Positions 46,903-55,788 of a stretch of 64,000 nucleotides of DNA are shown piece by piece. The DNA is taken from the NCBI GenBank assembly GCA_005800815.1, contig SYEK01000035.1, forward strand, positions 1-64,000, given 5' to 3'. The DNA is from Actinomycetota bacterium (lineage in GTDB: Bacteria > Actinomycetota > Actinomycetes > Nanopelagicales > Nanopelagicaceae). Made by a program: the position numbers and the translations under genes. Position 1 is the stretch's first letter; every line of letters starts with the position of its first letter. Below the pieces are notes generated by a model. It saw nothing but the letters and a program-made list of their open reading frames with translations, had not been told where the DNA came from and searched no databases.

Positions 46903-47025
46903 ATGAATCAAGTCGCCGCTGAAACTCTTCGTGAGCTTCCAATGCCGGCCATTGCCTATGGATTAGTCACTTTTGGGATATTCATCCTCTTTCTCTATCT
47001 AGCACTTCGTTTAGACCGGGATTAG
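46903..47025 (+). CDS. 40-aa single-pass membrane protein
   Basis: Missed by the ORF track because of size. It reads MNQVAAETLRELPMP, then a hydrophobic helix GLVTFGIFILFLYLAL, then RLDRD. A leaderless-type promoter precedes it and nadD starts one base after its stop. Similar tiny membrane proteins are, to my knowledge, found before nadD in other Actinobacteria. Function unknown. Confidence 0.7.
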   Translation: MNQVAAETLRELPMPAIAYGLVTFGIFILFLYLALRLDRD

Positions 47026-47026
47026 T

Positions 47027-47575
47027 TTGTCCCGAGTAGGCATTTATGGTGGGACCTTTGATCCGATTCACAATGGTCACCTACATCTCATACGTCAACT
47101 CATCGAGAGAAAGATTATCGATCATCTAATTCTTGTCCCAGCCGGTCAGCCTCTACTTCGAGACAATGCTCCAATAGCCAGTGGCCCAGATCGCCGGAGA
47201 ATGTGTCAGCTAGCGCTTTCAACCCTGCCAGGTGCGATTGCCTCACATGTTGAGGTGAGCCCTATTGAGATCTTGCGTGAGGGCCCAAGTTATGCCATCG
47301 ATACCGTTGAAGCGGTCCGTGCTACATACCCTGACGATGAGATATTTCTCATCATGGGCGCAGATGCTTACTCTAAAATCGATCAGTGGCACCGGGCCAA
47401 AGAGTTGCACACAATGGTCTCAATCATCTGCGTTGATCGTCCGGGGTTTGCTTCACATGGAATTGATTTATCTGCCCTCAACGTCTCATCAACTGCCATC
47501 CGTGCCGGCCTGAGTACTGAGCTACCTGAGGAAGTTGCTGCATTCATGCGAGAGAATAGGCTCTATGACAATTAG
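47027..47575 (+). CDS. nadD: Nicotinate-nucleotide adenylyltransferase
   Basis: A 182-aa nucleotidyltransferase making NaAD in NAD synthesis: GIYGGTFDPIHNGHL with the HxGH-type site at the N-terminus, FLIMGADAYSKIDQWH, and VSSTAIRAGL (SSTxIR) near the end. Start is TTG at 47027, one base after the stop of the small membrane gene, so it relies on coupling. It overlaps rsfS by 11 bp. Confidence 0.94.
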   Translation: MSRVGIYGGTFDPIHNGHLHLIRQLIERKIIDHLILVPAGQPLLRDNAPIASGPDRRRMCQLALSTLPGAIASHVEVSPIEILREGPSYAIDTVEAVRATYPDDEIFLIMGADAYSKIDQWHRAKELHTMVSIICVDRPGFASHGIDLSALNVSSTAIRAGLSTELPEEVAAFMRENRLYDN

Positions 47576-47942
47576 CTCCCGAACTCGTGAGATCACACAA
47601 GTAGCGGCATCAGCCATAATTGAGAAAATTGGTACTGATCTGGTGGCTATCGACCTATCAGAACAGATGGTTCTCAGTGAGGTCTTTCTCATCGCCACCG
47701 GACAAAACGTCCTACAGGTCGATGCCATCGCCGATGAGGTTGAGCGGCAATTGATTACAATCGGAGAAAAGCCTGCGCGCCGAGAAAAAGGTGCAGAGTG
47801 GATCCTTCTTGATTACTCAGATTTAGTCGTGCACATTCAAAGTACCCAGCTTCGTGAGTACTACATGCTAGATCGTCTATGGAATGACTGTCCGACAATT
47901 GATTTAGATGCCGTGAAAGCAGCTGCACCCTATGGCCGGTAA
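47565..47942 (+). CDS. rsfS: Ribosomal silencing factor RsfS
   Basis: A 125-aa RsfS/Iojap protein that binds L14 and blocks subunit joining when nutrients are low. Typical segments: GTDLVAIDLSEQMVLSEVFLIATG, EGAEWILLDYSDLVVHIQ-type motif (here KGAEWILLDYSD) and LREYYMLDRLW. Start 47565 is preferred over 47535; it still overlaps nadD by 11 bp. The nadD-rsfS-phosphatase order is conserved in Actinobacteria. Confidence 0.93.
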   Translation: MTISSRTREITQVAASAIIEKIGTDLVAIDLSEQMVLSEVFLIATGQNVLQVDAIADEVERQLITIGEKPARREKGAEWILLDYSDLVVHIQSTQLREYYMLDRLWNDCPTIDLDAVKAAAPYGR

Positions 47943-48582
47943 TCGCGTTCTTTTATGGCGTCATGGCCAGACCGATTGGAATATGGTTAATCGATTTCAA
48001 GGTCATTCAGATATTCCACTCAACGATGTTGGCCGTTATCAGGTGCAACAGGCGGCAAAGATTCTAGCGGGCATGAATCCCACTGCGATTATCTCAAGTG
48101 ATTTAGGTCGTGCCTACGAGACCGCACAGGCACTAGCCAACCTTGTAAATCTCAAAGTTACACCCTTTAAAGACTTACGTGAGACAAATGGTGGCTTATG
48201 GGAGGGTAAGACAGGTGCTGAAAATCGTGCCGAGGATTTTCAAAACTTCATTCGCTGGATAGATGGCGAAGACAATCCGGCCGGTACTACGGGTGAGAGG
48301 CGTAGTGAGGTGGCAGCACGCGCAGTGGGTGTGATCAATCATGTACTGGAGGCAAAGACCGATCAACTTTTGATCGTTGCAACACATGGTGGTACTGCGC
48401 GCTGTGTCTTAGGCCATCTCTTACAACTTCCACTCTCACACTGGGGTGTTATAGGTGGGCTTTCAAATGCATCATGGTCGATTCTTGAACGCAATACACG
48501 TCAGTGGAATTTGATTGAACATAATGCCGGTTCTATCCCAGAGCCTGTCTACGGTGAAGAGAGCGGCGCGACCACCCCGTAA
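47932..48582 (+). CDS. Histidine phosphatase (phosphoglycerate-mutase-like)
   Basis: A 216-aa branch-1 histidine phosphatase. The catalytic RHG is in LLWRHGQTDWN near the N-terminus, with ISSDLGRAYETAQ and the second histidine in IVATHGGTARCVL. The substrate is unknown; relatives dephosphorylate sugar or nucleotide phosphates. It overlaps rsfS by 11 bp. Confidence 0.9.
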   Translation: MAGNRVLLWRHGQTDWNMVNRFQGHSDIPLNDVGRYQVQQAAKILAGMNPTAIISSDLGRAYETAQALANLVNLKVTPFKDLRETNGGLWEGKTGAENRAEDFQNFIRWIDGEDNPAGTTGERRSEVAARAVGVINHVLEAKTDQLLIVATHGGTARCVLGHLLQLPLSHWGVIGGLSNASWSILERNTRQWNLIEHNAGSIPEPVYGEESGATTP

Positions 48583-48616
48583 TTCATGGGGTAGGGTGTG
48601 CTCTTCTCAGGAAATT

Positions 48617-48689
48617 GGGGCTGTGGCGCAGCTGGTAGCGCACCTGCATGGCATGCAGGGGGTCAGGGGTTCAAATCCCCTCAGCTCCA
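48617..48689 (+). tRNA. tRNA-Ala (GGC)
   Basis: A 73-nt cloverleaf: acceptor GGGGCTG/CAGCTCC (one G-U), D-stem GCGC/GCGC, anticodon stem CCTGC/GCAGG around ATGGCAT, T-arm AGGGG-TTCAAAT-CCCCT and discriminator A. CCA is not encoded. leuS starts only three bases downstream. Confidence 0.96.
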
Positions 48690-48692
48690 CGT

Positions 48693-51179
48693 ATGGATAT
48701 AGAGAGCACACACGATGCGCACGCGGCATATGACTTTGCTTATGTGCAGGAGAAGTGGCTGCCAGTTTGGGATCAAGTACAGCCATTTAAGTCCGGTCGC
48801 ACAGATGACAAGCGCCCAAAGAAATACGTCTTGGATATGTTTCCATATCCATCTGGGGATCTGCATATGGGCCATGCCGAGGCCTACGCTCTTGGCGATG
48901 TAATAGCCCGCTATTGGATTCAAAAAGGCTTCAATGTGCTGCATCCCATCGGGTGGGATGCTTTTGGCTTACCTGCTGAAAATGCCGCTATCAAACGCAA
49001 TGAAGATCCAAAGATTTGGACATATGAGAATATCGCAGTCCAAAAAGCATCCATGCGTCGCTTTGCATGCTCATTTGACTGGGATCGTGTCTTTAATACC
49101 TGTGACCCCCACTACTACAGGTGGAATCAATGGTTATTTCTTGCCCTTTATGAACGTGGCCTGGCATATCGCAAAGATTCTGCCGTCAATTGGTGTCCAG
49201 ACTGTCAGACGGTTTTAGCCAACGAGCAAGTTGTCGCCGGCCTATGCGAGAGATGTGATACTGCAGTTACCAAGAAAAAACTCAATCAGTGGTATTTCAA
49301 GATCACTGATTACGCTGATCGTCTACTCGATGACATGGCACAGCTTGAAGGTAAGTGGCCAGAAAAGGTATTGATGATGCAGCGCAATTGGATTGGACGA
49401 TCGACTGGGGCCAACGTCTCTTTTGTCATTGAGGGGCACAAGGAGCCTGTGACCGTCTATACAACACGTCCCGATACATTATTTGGTGCGACATTCATGG
49501 TGGTCGCCGCTGACAGTGAGCTTGCCGCCCAACTTGTAGTGGGAACGGGCGTTGAATCTGAGTTTGGCACATATCTTGGAAAGATAAAAGCAGATAGTGA
49601 TATTGATCGCCTTGCAACAGATCGCCCTAAGACTGGCGTGTTTTTGAATCGCTTTGCAATCAACCCTGTTAATGGTGCGAAACTTCCCATATGGGCAAGT
49701 GACTATGTTTTGGCTGATTATGGAACAGGTGTGATTATGGCAGTTCCCGCACATGATCAACGCGACCTAGACTTTGCTCGTGCCATGAAACTACCTGTGA
49801 CTGTGGTTGTCGATACTGGTGAGGAAGATCCAAATGTGAGTGGTGTGGCAACTGTTGGTGATGGCACTTTAATCAACTCTGGCGCACTCAATGGTATGAA
49901 CAAGGCCGATGCAATTACTTCAATTAATGCACAATTGGAGGCAGATGGTGCGGGACACTCTGCACGCAACTATCGCCTGCGTGACTGGTTAGTCTCGCGT
50001 CAGCGTTACTGGGGCACGCCGATCCCAATCATTCACTGTCCATCCTGTGGCGAAGTCCCGGTACCAATCGATCAACTTCCCTTGGTTCTGCCACAGGCAG
50101 AGGGATTGGATTTAAAACCAAAAGGGAGCTCACCATTGGGAGCTGCGACCGATTGGGTCAACGTCTTGTGCCCAAAGTGTTCAGCTCCTGCAAAGCGCGA
50201 TACCGACACGATGGATACCTTCGTCGATTCATCGTGGTACTACCTACGTTACCCATCATCGACTAACCATGATGAGCCCTTCTCAAAAGGGGATCTGCAG
50301 ACCTGGTTGCCAGTAGATCAATACGTCGGTGGTGTAACTCACGCTATCTTGCATCTTTTATACAGTCGTTTCTTCACCAAGGTCCTGCACGACATGGGCA
50401 TGCTTGATTTCAATGAACCATTCACTCGATTATTAAATCAAGGTATGGTGGTCATGGATGGTTCAGCGATGTCAAAGAGTCGGGGCAATTTAGTACGTTT
50501 ATCCGATGAGTTAGAGCGTCACGGCGTCGATGCAATCCGTCTATCGATGGTCTTTGCTGGACCTCCCGAGGATGATGTCGATTGGTCAGATGTTTCACCA
50601 TCGGGATCAGTCAAGTTCTTATCGCGCGCATGGCGTCTGTCGGGAGATGTCAAAAGTGCTCCTGGTGTTGATTTTACAAAGGGTGAAACCACACTTCGTA
50701 AAGCCACACACAAGGCTCTGCATGATGCAGATTTTGCAGTTGAATCATTTCGATTCAACGTTGCGGTCGCCCGTGTGATGGAGCTCGTCAATGCAACCCG
50801 CAAAGCGATTGACTCGGGTCCAGGAGCGAGTGATCCGGCGGTGCGCGAGGCTGTAGAGGCGATTGCAATCATGTTGTCATTGGTTGCACCATTTACTGCT
50901 GAGGAGATGTGGGAGCGTTTGGGGCATCAACCTTCGGTGGCGCGTGCTGGCTGGCCAGTAGTCGATTCAAAACTCTTAGTTGCCGATGTCGTAACGGCAG
51001 TTGTTCAGATAAATGGGAAGATAAAGGATCGCCTCGATGTGGAGCCGACCATTAGTGATGCCGATCTGGAGGCGGCCGCCCTTGCCCGCCCAGCGATAGC
51101 CTCAGCTCTAGTCGGATCAACGATTATCAAGATCATCACACGGGCACCGAAGATAGTAAATATCGTTATCAACAGTTAG
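48693..51179 (+). CDS. leuS: Leucyl-tRNA synthetase
   Basis: An 828-aa class I synthetase. It contains the HIGH-type motif ([18 protein letters not shown]), the CP1 editing domain ([14 protein letters not shown]), [14 protein letters not shown] and KMSKS as AMSKSRGN. The ORF track start at 48648 is inside tRNA-Ala; ATG 48693 is the first start outside it. Only CGT separates the tRNA discriminator from this ATG, so the mRNA 5' end is probably made by tRNA 3' processing. Confidence 0.95.
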   Translation: MDIESTHDAHAAYDFAYVQEKWLPVWDQVQPFKSGRTDDKRPKKYVLDMFPYPSGDLHMGHAEAYALGDVIARYWIQKGFNVLHPIGWDAFGLPAENAAIKRNEDPKIWTYENIAVQKASMRRFACSFDWDRVFNTCDPHYYRWNQWLFLALYERGLAYRKDSAVNWCPDCQTVLANEQVVAGLCERCDTAVTKKKLNQWYFKITDYADRLLDDMAQLEGKWPEKVLMMQRNWIGRSTGANVSFVIEGHKEPVTVYTTRPDTLFGATFMVVAADSELAAQLVVGTGVESEFGTYLGKIKADSDIDRLATDRPKTGVFLNRFAINPVNGAKLPIWASDYVLADYGTGVIMAVPAHDQRDLDFARAMKLPVTVVVDTGEEDPNVSGVATVGDGTLINSGALNGMNKADAITSINAQLEADGAGHSARNYRLRDWLVSRQRYWGTPIPIIHCPSCGEVPVPIDQLPLVLPQAEGLDLKPKGSSPLGAATDWVNVLCPKCSAPAKRDTDTMDTFVDSSWYYLRYPSSTNHDEPFSKGDLQTWLPVDQYVGGVTHAILHLLYSRFFTKVLHDMGMLDFNEPFTRLLNQGMVVMDGSAMSKSRGNLVRLSDELERHGVDAIRLSMVFAGPPEDDVDWSDVSPSGSVKFLSRAWRLSGDVKSAPGVDFTKGETTLRKATHKALHDADFAVESFRFNVAVARVMELVNATRKAIDSGPGASDPAVREAVEAIAIMLSLVAPFTAEEMWERLGHQPSVARAGWPVVDSKLLVADVVTAVVQINGKIKDRLDVEPTISDADLEAAALARPAIASALVGSTIIKIITRAPKIVNIVINS

Positions 51180-51217
51180 ACCCCACGGGTCTGAGCAGAC
51201 CATACACACAGGCTTAA

Positions 51218-51835
51218 ATGGGCCATATGAATCAAATAACCCAAGCCTTTGAAAGAATTAGCACCTGGTGGTTTGAACTCCACTATTCACGGATGCAAAA
51301 ACGAGCATTACTCATCCTGAGCCTTCTTATACTCGCTTTCTCATCTCTGGTTGTGGTGCGGGGCAACAGTCACGAGGTTGTAGCTAGGCCTGTTATCCCC
51401 ATACAGATAAGTGCACCAGAGATATTCGTAGATGTTACCGGAGCGGTCAATAAACCAGGTGTCTACACTATGTCAGCAAATTCGCGTGTTATAGATGCGA
51501 TCAAAGCGGCAGGTAACAGCGCTCCCGGAGCGGATTTATCGACGATCAATCTGGCACGTGTCTTATCTGATGGTGAACAGATATTCGTCGATTCAACCCT
51601 TATCAAAGGGGCGCGAGGAGGAGTTTCTCCCTCAGTGCGACGTGGTCCACTCAATATCAATCGTGCAACTGCTGGGCAGCTTGACTCACTAGATGGAATT
51701 GGACCTGTCATCGCCAGACGAATTGTGGAGTTTCGAAAGGTAAATGGCCCATTCGTTTCGGTTGAAGATCTTCAAAAAGTCAGTGGAATCGGTGCAGCGA
51801 AATTCGCCATCATCAAAAGCAAAATCCGGGTTTAG
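51218..51835 (+). CDS. comEA: ComEA-like DNA-binding protein
   Basis: A 205-aa protein: one N-terminal transmembrane helix (LLILSLLILAFSSLVVV), a SLBB domain (IFVDVTGAVNKPGVYTM), then a helix-hairpin-helix DNA-binding domain (NINRATAGQLDSLDGIGPVIARRIVEFR). It binds incoming DNA in natural transformation. The ATG at 51227 is an alternative start, seven bases after a TTAAAT that could be a -10. comEC follows immediately. Confidence 0.93.
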   Translation: MGHMNQITQAFERISTWWFELHYSRMQKRALLILSLLILAFSSLVVVRGNSHEVVARPVIPIQISAPEIFVDVTGAVNKPGVYTMSANSRVIDAIKAAGNSAPGADLSTINLARVLSDGEQIFVDSTLIKGARGGVSPSVRRGPLNINRATAGQLDSLDGIGPVIARRIVEFRKVNGPFVSVEDLQKVSGIGAAKFAIIKSKIRV

Positions 51836-52008
51836 GCGACTACAGGGCCGTTGCAGTTGGCGCAGCTATTTGGCTGGGCGCACTGCTGCAAAGCGCCCTC
51901 TCACCCTGGCGAATCAGCGCTTGCGCTCTCGTATTTGTCCTATTCTCTCTTTGGAGTCGCAAGTTTCGCTTCGCCGTAATCATTACTGCCTTTTTACTCG
52001 GCTCAACA

Positions 52009-54075
52009 GTGATGTCATTTCGACAGGCCTCTCTAGCCCAATCACAGTTAGCTCAGGCATATGGGCAATCCGTAGATTTAACGGCTCAAGTTGTAACAGA
52101 TCCCACTCAAACGGTGAATGGTAGTTACAGTTTTTTAGCACGAGCTATTTATATTGATGCATCCCATGGCGCATTTAAAATGCGTATACCGATCCGTGTT
52201 ATCACCCCAAAGAAAAGCGTGCTACACCTGCTCCCTGGGCAGAGTTTTAACGCCCCTGCTCGTATCGTTTCGAGCAAAGAAGGCCGTGTTGGAGCACTCG
52301 TATTAATTGATGCCGATATCAAGGTGCTCACTCAGGCATCACGCTGGGCAAAATCTTTGGCATCAATTAGACAGGGTTTACGCAATACATCAGGAGAAGG
52401 TGATGCTGGTGCACTGATTCCAGGAATGGTCTTGGGCGATACCTCCAAACAAACTCCAGAGTTCAAAGTCGCAATGAAGCGCTCAGGATTATTGCATTTA
52501 GTAGCAGTCAGTGGTGCAAATTTTGCAATCGTTTCAAGCTTTGTCCTATGGTGTATGCAGTTTCTCTTTACCCGTATGAATCTGCGCCTAGGTGCAACAG
52601 CTATTGCTCTCATCTGCTTTATTGCACTTGTGCGCCCATCACCCTCTGTCCTACGCGCTGCTGCGATGGCGGCAGTGATTCTTGTTGCACAAGGAACTCA
52701 TCGGGCTCGTGATTCTCTTCCAGCGCTGGGTTTTGCAATGGGCGCCGTAGTCATCGCCGATCCATGGCAGGCCCGTGATGCCGGGTTTGCCCTCTCTGTA
52801 ATGGCAACGAGTGGTCTTCTACTCTTTGCTCCCTTAATTGTTGAAAAACTCAAAGGCCGGGTTCCTCTCACGCTAGCCCAAGCCTTAGCACCACCTATTG
52901 CCGCTATTGTCTTTTGTTCGCCGGTTCTGGTTGCTCTCTCGGGTTATCTATCGCCCGTGAGCATCATCGCTAATTTATTAGCGGCACCAGCCGTTGGCCC
53001 GGTCACGATTCTAGGCTTCATCGCCGCACTGATTTCACCCTTCTCACCCCAGTTGAGCCAGATCCTGATTTGGCTCATTCGGTATCCAGCCGGCTTTATT
53101 GCAACAGTTGCAAGTTGGGCGGGGCAATTTCCAGTCTTGGGTCTGCGGACTGGAGGCATTGGCTTTCTTATCGTTTCACTTTTTATATTAATACTCTGGT
53201 TGTTCAAGCGTCATATTAAAGCAATCTCTCTTGTTGCCTTGATATTGATTCTCATACTGACATGGGTGCAACGTTGGCCAGCAGGGGATTGGCAGGTAGC
53301 AAACTGTGATGTGGGTCAAGGCGATTCGATGGCCATTAACTTGGGTAATCATCGCGCAATCATCATTGATGTGGGGCCTGATCCATTGTTGGAGGACCGT
53401 TGTCTCAAGGCTCTTGGAATAAATGAGATTCCATTACTAATTCTCTCGCACTTTCACGCCGACCATGTTGGTGGACTCAGTGGTGCAGTCAAAAAACGCA
53501 AAGTTTCCCAAATCTGGGTGAGCACCAACGCCGAACCTATTGTGGAGAGTACTCGCGTTAAATCTCTGATGACGGGAGTGGATATCGTTATGCCACAACG
53601 GGGCTCGCGTGTGAGTATAGGAGAGTTTATGATCGAACTGATGTGGCCGGCAAGCGGTACTCACCTCTTTGCATCGATGCCAGGGGATGGTTCGGCGGTC
53701 AATAACTCGAGTATTGCCCTGCGAATTAGCTCAACAGATTTCACACTCTTTGCCGCAGGAGATATTGAGCCACCCGTCCAACATGAGCTCGTAAAGGGCA
53801 TGAGCAGTGTAGATATTTACAAGGTCTCACATCATGGATCTAAATATCAAGATTTACTTCTCCTGGAAGCCCTTGCCCCCCAAGTGGCCATCATCAGTGT
53901 GGGAGCCAAGAATCTATATGGACATCCATCACCACAAACCGTGCAGGCGCTGACTAGACTTGGGGCGCAAGTTTTTCGAACTGACATCGATGGAGCTGTG
54001 AGCATTGCTGCAAAGTCACATCAGTTCAGAGTTCGCACAAGCAAGGACGGGTTTAATCTCTTTCGATGGGGGTAG
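52009..54075 (+). CDS. comEC: ComEC/Rec2 DNA-uptake channel
   Basis: A polytopic membrane protein (688 aa from this GTG) forming the DNA translocation channel. It has the competence domain with many helices (LLHLVAVSGANFAIVSSF), followed by a metallo-beta-lactamase-like domain (NCDVGQGDS, LSHFHADHVGGL, YKVSHHGSKYQD). The frame is open and clearly coding upstream to about 51835: DYRAVAVGAAIWLGALLQ looks like the missing first helices. No ATG, GTG or TTG exists between the in-frame stop at 51763 and 52009. The true N-terminus is therefore uncertain. Confidence 0.9.
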   Translation: MMSFRQASLAQSQLAQAYGQSVDLTAQVVTDPTQTVNGSYSFLARAIYIDASHGAFKMRIPIRVITPKKSVLHLLPGQSFNAPARIVSSKEGRVGALVLIDADIKVLTQASRWAKSLASIRQGLRNTSGEGDAGALIPGMVLGDTSKQTPEFKVAMKRSGLLHLVAVSGANFAIVSSFVLWCMQFLFTRMNLRLGATAIALICFIALVRPSPSVLRAAAMAAVILVAQGTHRARDSLPALGFAMGAVVIADPWQARDAGFALSVMATSGLLLFAPLIVEKLKGRVPLTLAQALAPPIAAIVFCSPVLVALSGYLSPVSIIANLLAAPAVGPVTILGFIAALISPFSPQLSQILIWLIRYPAGFIATVASWAGQFPVLGLRTGGIGFLIVSLFILILWLFKRHIKAISLVALILILILTWVQRWPAGDWQVANCDVGQGDSMAINLGNHRAIIIDVGPDPLLEDRCLKALGINEIPLLILSHFHADHVGGLSGAVKKRKVSQIWVSTNAEPIVESTRVKSLMTGVDIVMPQRGSRVSIGEFMIELMWPASGTHLFASMPGDGSAVNNSSIALRISSTDFTLFAAGDIEPPVQHELVKGMSSVDIYKVSHHGSKYQDLLLLEALAPQVAIISVGAKNLYGHPSPQTVQALTRLGAQVFRTDIDGAVSIAAKSHQFRVRTSKDGFNLFRWG

Positions 54076-54079
54076 TCAT

Positions 54080-55030
54080 ATGAAGGCCTTCTATCTCATC
54101 CTTGGTCCTGAGGGTGCGTTATCAGATCGTGCAATCGATAGCTTAATCGTGGAGTTAAAAGAGGCAGGGTGCGAGATCACAAATCTTTTTGCAGCCCAAA
54201 CAATTGTCGGAGACATCTCAGATGCCCTGGCACCATCTCTGTTCTCACAACGCCGCGCCCTTATCCTGCGAGATTTGCAGGATTTGCCTGAAGATAATCG
54301 TGATGAGATCACAGGTTATTTGCATAGTCCAGATGAGAGCGTGACGGTGATCTTCGTCCACAAGGGTGGCGTGAAGGGCAAAGCCCTCTTAGATGCGATC
54401 AAGAGGGTAAAACCAGAGGTGATTGCCTGCGAACCACTCAAGAGGGAGTCAGAAAAAGAGAAATTTATAAGAGAGCTATTTTTAGATAATCACCGAAAAG
54501 CCTCACAGGGTGCCATGAATGCTCTTGTTGGGGCACTTGGCAATGATCTACGTGAACTGAGTGCGGCGGTATCTCAAATTTGTGCCGACGCACCTACTGG
54601 AGTAATTGATGAGGTGATGATCGATAAGTTTCATCAAGGTCGCATTGAGACCACTGGATTCGATGTCGCTGATGCGACAGTTGATGGCAACCTATCGGGC
54701 GCACTGATTGCACTTCGTAGTGCACTGGAAACGGGCATAGATCCTGTGATGATCACAAGTGCAATCGCATCTGCTCTTCGCTCAATTGCAAAGGTATCAG
54801 GTGCCAATCGCGCCCTTAAATCCTTCGAGTTAGCTGGTCAATTAGGTATGGCGCCATGGCAGATTGATAAGGCCCGTCGATCCCTCAACCGCTGGTCACC
54901 TGGGGCGCTGGCAGATGCAGTGGGTGTCATCGCCCAAGCAGATGCCCAGGTTAAAGGCGCAGCCAGTGATCCGATTTACGCCCTTGAAAAGGCGATAACT
55001 CGCATCGCTACGGCCCAACTCAGCGCTTAA
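54080..55030 (+). CDS. holA: DNA polymerase III delta subunit
   Basis: A 316-aa clamp-loader delta chain: FYLILGPEGALSDRAIDSLI at the start, then SVTVIFVHKGG and a C-terminal domain ending DPIYALEKAITRIA. It opens the beta clamp. The ATG at 54080, with GGGGG upstream, is preferred to 54005, which lies within comEC. The comEA-comEC-holA order is typical of Actinobacteria. No rpsT follows. Confidence 0.9.
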   Translation: MKAFYLILGPEGALSDRAIDSLIVELKEAGCEITNLFAAQTIVGDISDALAPSLFSQRRALILRDLQDLPEDNRDEITGYLHSPDESVTVIFVHKGGVKGKALLDAIKRVKPEVIACEPLKRESEKEKFIRELFLDNHRKASQGAMNALVGALGNDLRELSAAVSQICADAPTGVIDEVMIDKFHQGRIETTGFDVADATVDGNLSGALIALRSALETGIDPVMITSAIASALRSIAKVSGANRALKSFELAGQLGMAPWQIDKARRSLNRWSPGALADAVGVIAQADAQVKGAASDPIYALEKAITRIATAQLSA

Positions 55031-55036
55031 GGCAAT

Positions 55037-55066
55037 TTGACCGTAAGGGGCGCTCATCCGTACTCT
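55037..55066 (+). promoter_or_regulatory. rplU-rpmA promoter
   Basis: TTGACC, 18 bp, TACTCT: the best two-box promoter in the window. It predicts a leader of roughly 45 nt before the rplU GTG. Confidence 0.6.
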
Positions 55067-55074
55067 TATCACCT

Positions 55075-55096
55075 GCCCAAGGTTGTCACATTGGGC
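55075..55096 (+). promoter_or_regulatory. Hairpin in the rplU leader
   Basis: Perfect 6-bp inverted repeat GCCCAA/TTGGGC around a 10-base loop, between the promoter and the rplU Shine-Dalgarno (GGAG). Possible L21-type autoregulatory leader. Confidence 0.3.
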
Positions 55097-55117
55097 TCGA
55101 TTGAACTGGAGTAAGTC

Positions 55118-55432
55118 GTGTACGCAATCGTTAAGGCTGGTGGCCGCCAGGAAAAAGTCTCAGTAGGGGACACGGTCACCGTCGATCGCATCGATGCAGC
55201 CGTTGGCGCAACTGTCCTTTTCCCTGCCCTCTTGCTTGTAGATGGGGCAACCGTTACCACTGATTCGGCGGCTCTCTCATCGGTGAAGGTAACCGGAGAG
55301 GTTCTTGAGGAGATGAAGGGCCCAAAGATCGACATCCTGCGTTATAAGAACAAGACAGGTCACCGCCGCCGCCAGGGTTTTCGCTCAAAGCTCACCCGGG
55401 TAAAAATCACCGCCATCAACGGCGCGAAGTAA
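55118..55432 (+). CDS. rplU: 50S ribosomal protein L21
   Basis: A 104-aa L21: [20 protein letters not shown], then [20 protein letters not shown] and TRVKITAI. It binds 23S rRNA. The GTG start is six bases after GGAG. Co-transcribed with rpmA 16 bp downstream. Confidence 0.97.
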   Translation: MYAIVKAGGRQEKVSVGDTVTVDRIDAAVGATVLFPALLLVDGATVTTDSAALSSVKVTGEVLEEMKGPKIDILRYKNKTGHRRRQGFRSKLTRVKITAINGAK

Positions 55433-55448
55433 GTAGGAGGCACACGAT

Positions 55449-55703
55449 ATGGCAAGTAAAAAGGGAGTCTCCTCCACGCGTAACGGTCGCGACTCAAATC
55501 CACAGTACCTTGGTGTCAAGCGTTTTGGTGGGCAGGAAGTAAATGCCGGCGAAATCCTAGTGCGCCAGCGAGGAACGCATTTTCACCCAGGTAAGAATGT
55601 AGGACGCGGTAAGGATGACACTCTATTTGCACTATCAGCGGGTTCGGTCGAGTTCGGTCGTGCTCGCGGGCGTCGTGTAGTGAACGTGGTCCCGGCCGCT
55701 TAA
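55449..55703 (+). CDS. rpmA: 50S ribosomal protein L27
   Basis: An 84-aa L27: [20 protein letters not shown] and [22 protein letters not shown]. Its N-terminal tail reaches the peptidyl-transferase centre. No N-terminal extension of the cleaved Firmicutes type is present. A strong terminator follows the stop codon. Confidence 0.97.
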   Translation: MASKKGVSSTRNGRDSNPQYLGVKRFGGQEVNAGEILVRQRGTHFHPGKNVGRGKDDTLFALSAGSVEFGRARGRRVVNVVPAA

Positions 55704-55717
55704 TTCAGGTTTCTCAT

Positions 55718-55753
55718 AAAAGAGCGAGCCGCGATGCGTGGCTCGCTCTTTTT
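55718..55753 (+). terminator. Intrinsic terminator after rpmA
   Basis: Stem AAAAGAGCGAGCC / GGCTCGCTCTTTT with a 9-base loop, followed by a T run. Confidence 0.88.
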
Positions 55754-55788
55754 ATTTCCAATACCAACAACCGAGGGGAGTCCACCAG

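Noticed and set aside
48648-48692. Upstream start of leuS at 48648
   Set aside because: It lies inside tRNA-Ala, so the first residues would be encoded by the tRNA.
51178-51195. Hairpin after leuS as a terminator
   Set aside because: A short AGACCC/GGGTCT stem exists but no T tract follows, so it is not a convincing intrinsic terminator.
51811-51835. Classical -1 slippery heptamer joining comEA and comEC
   Set aside because: The A-rich stretch near the comEA end does not form an XXXYYYZ heptamer in the comEA frame, so a standard programmed frameshift is not supported, although the missing comEC start remains unexplained.
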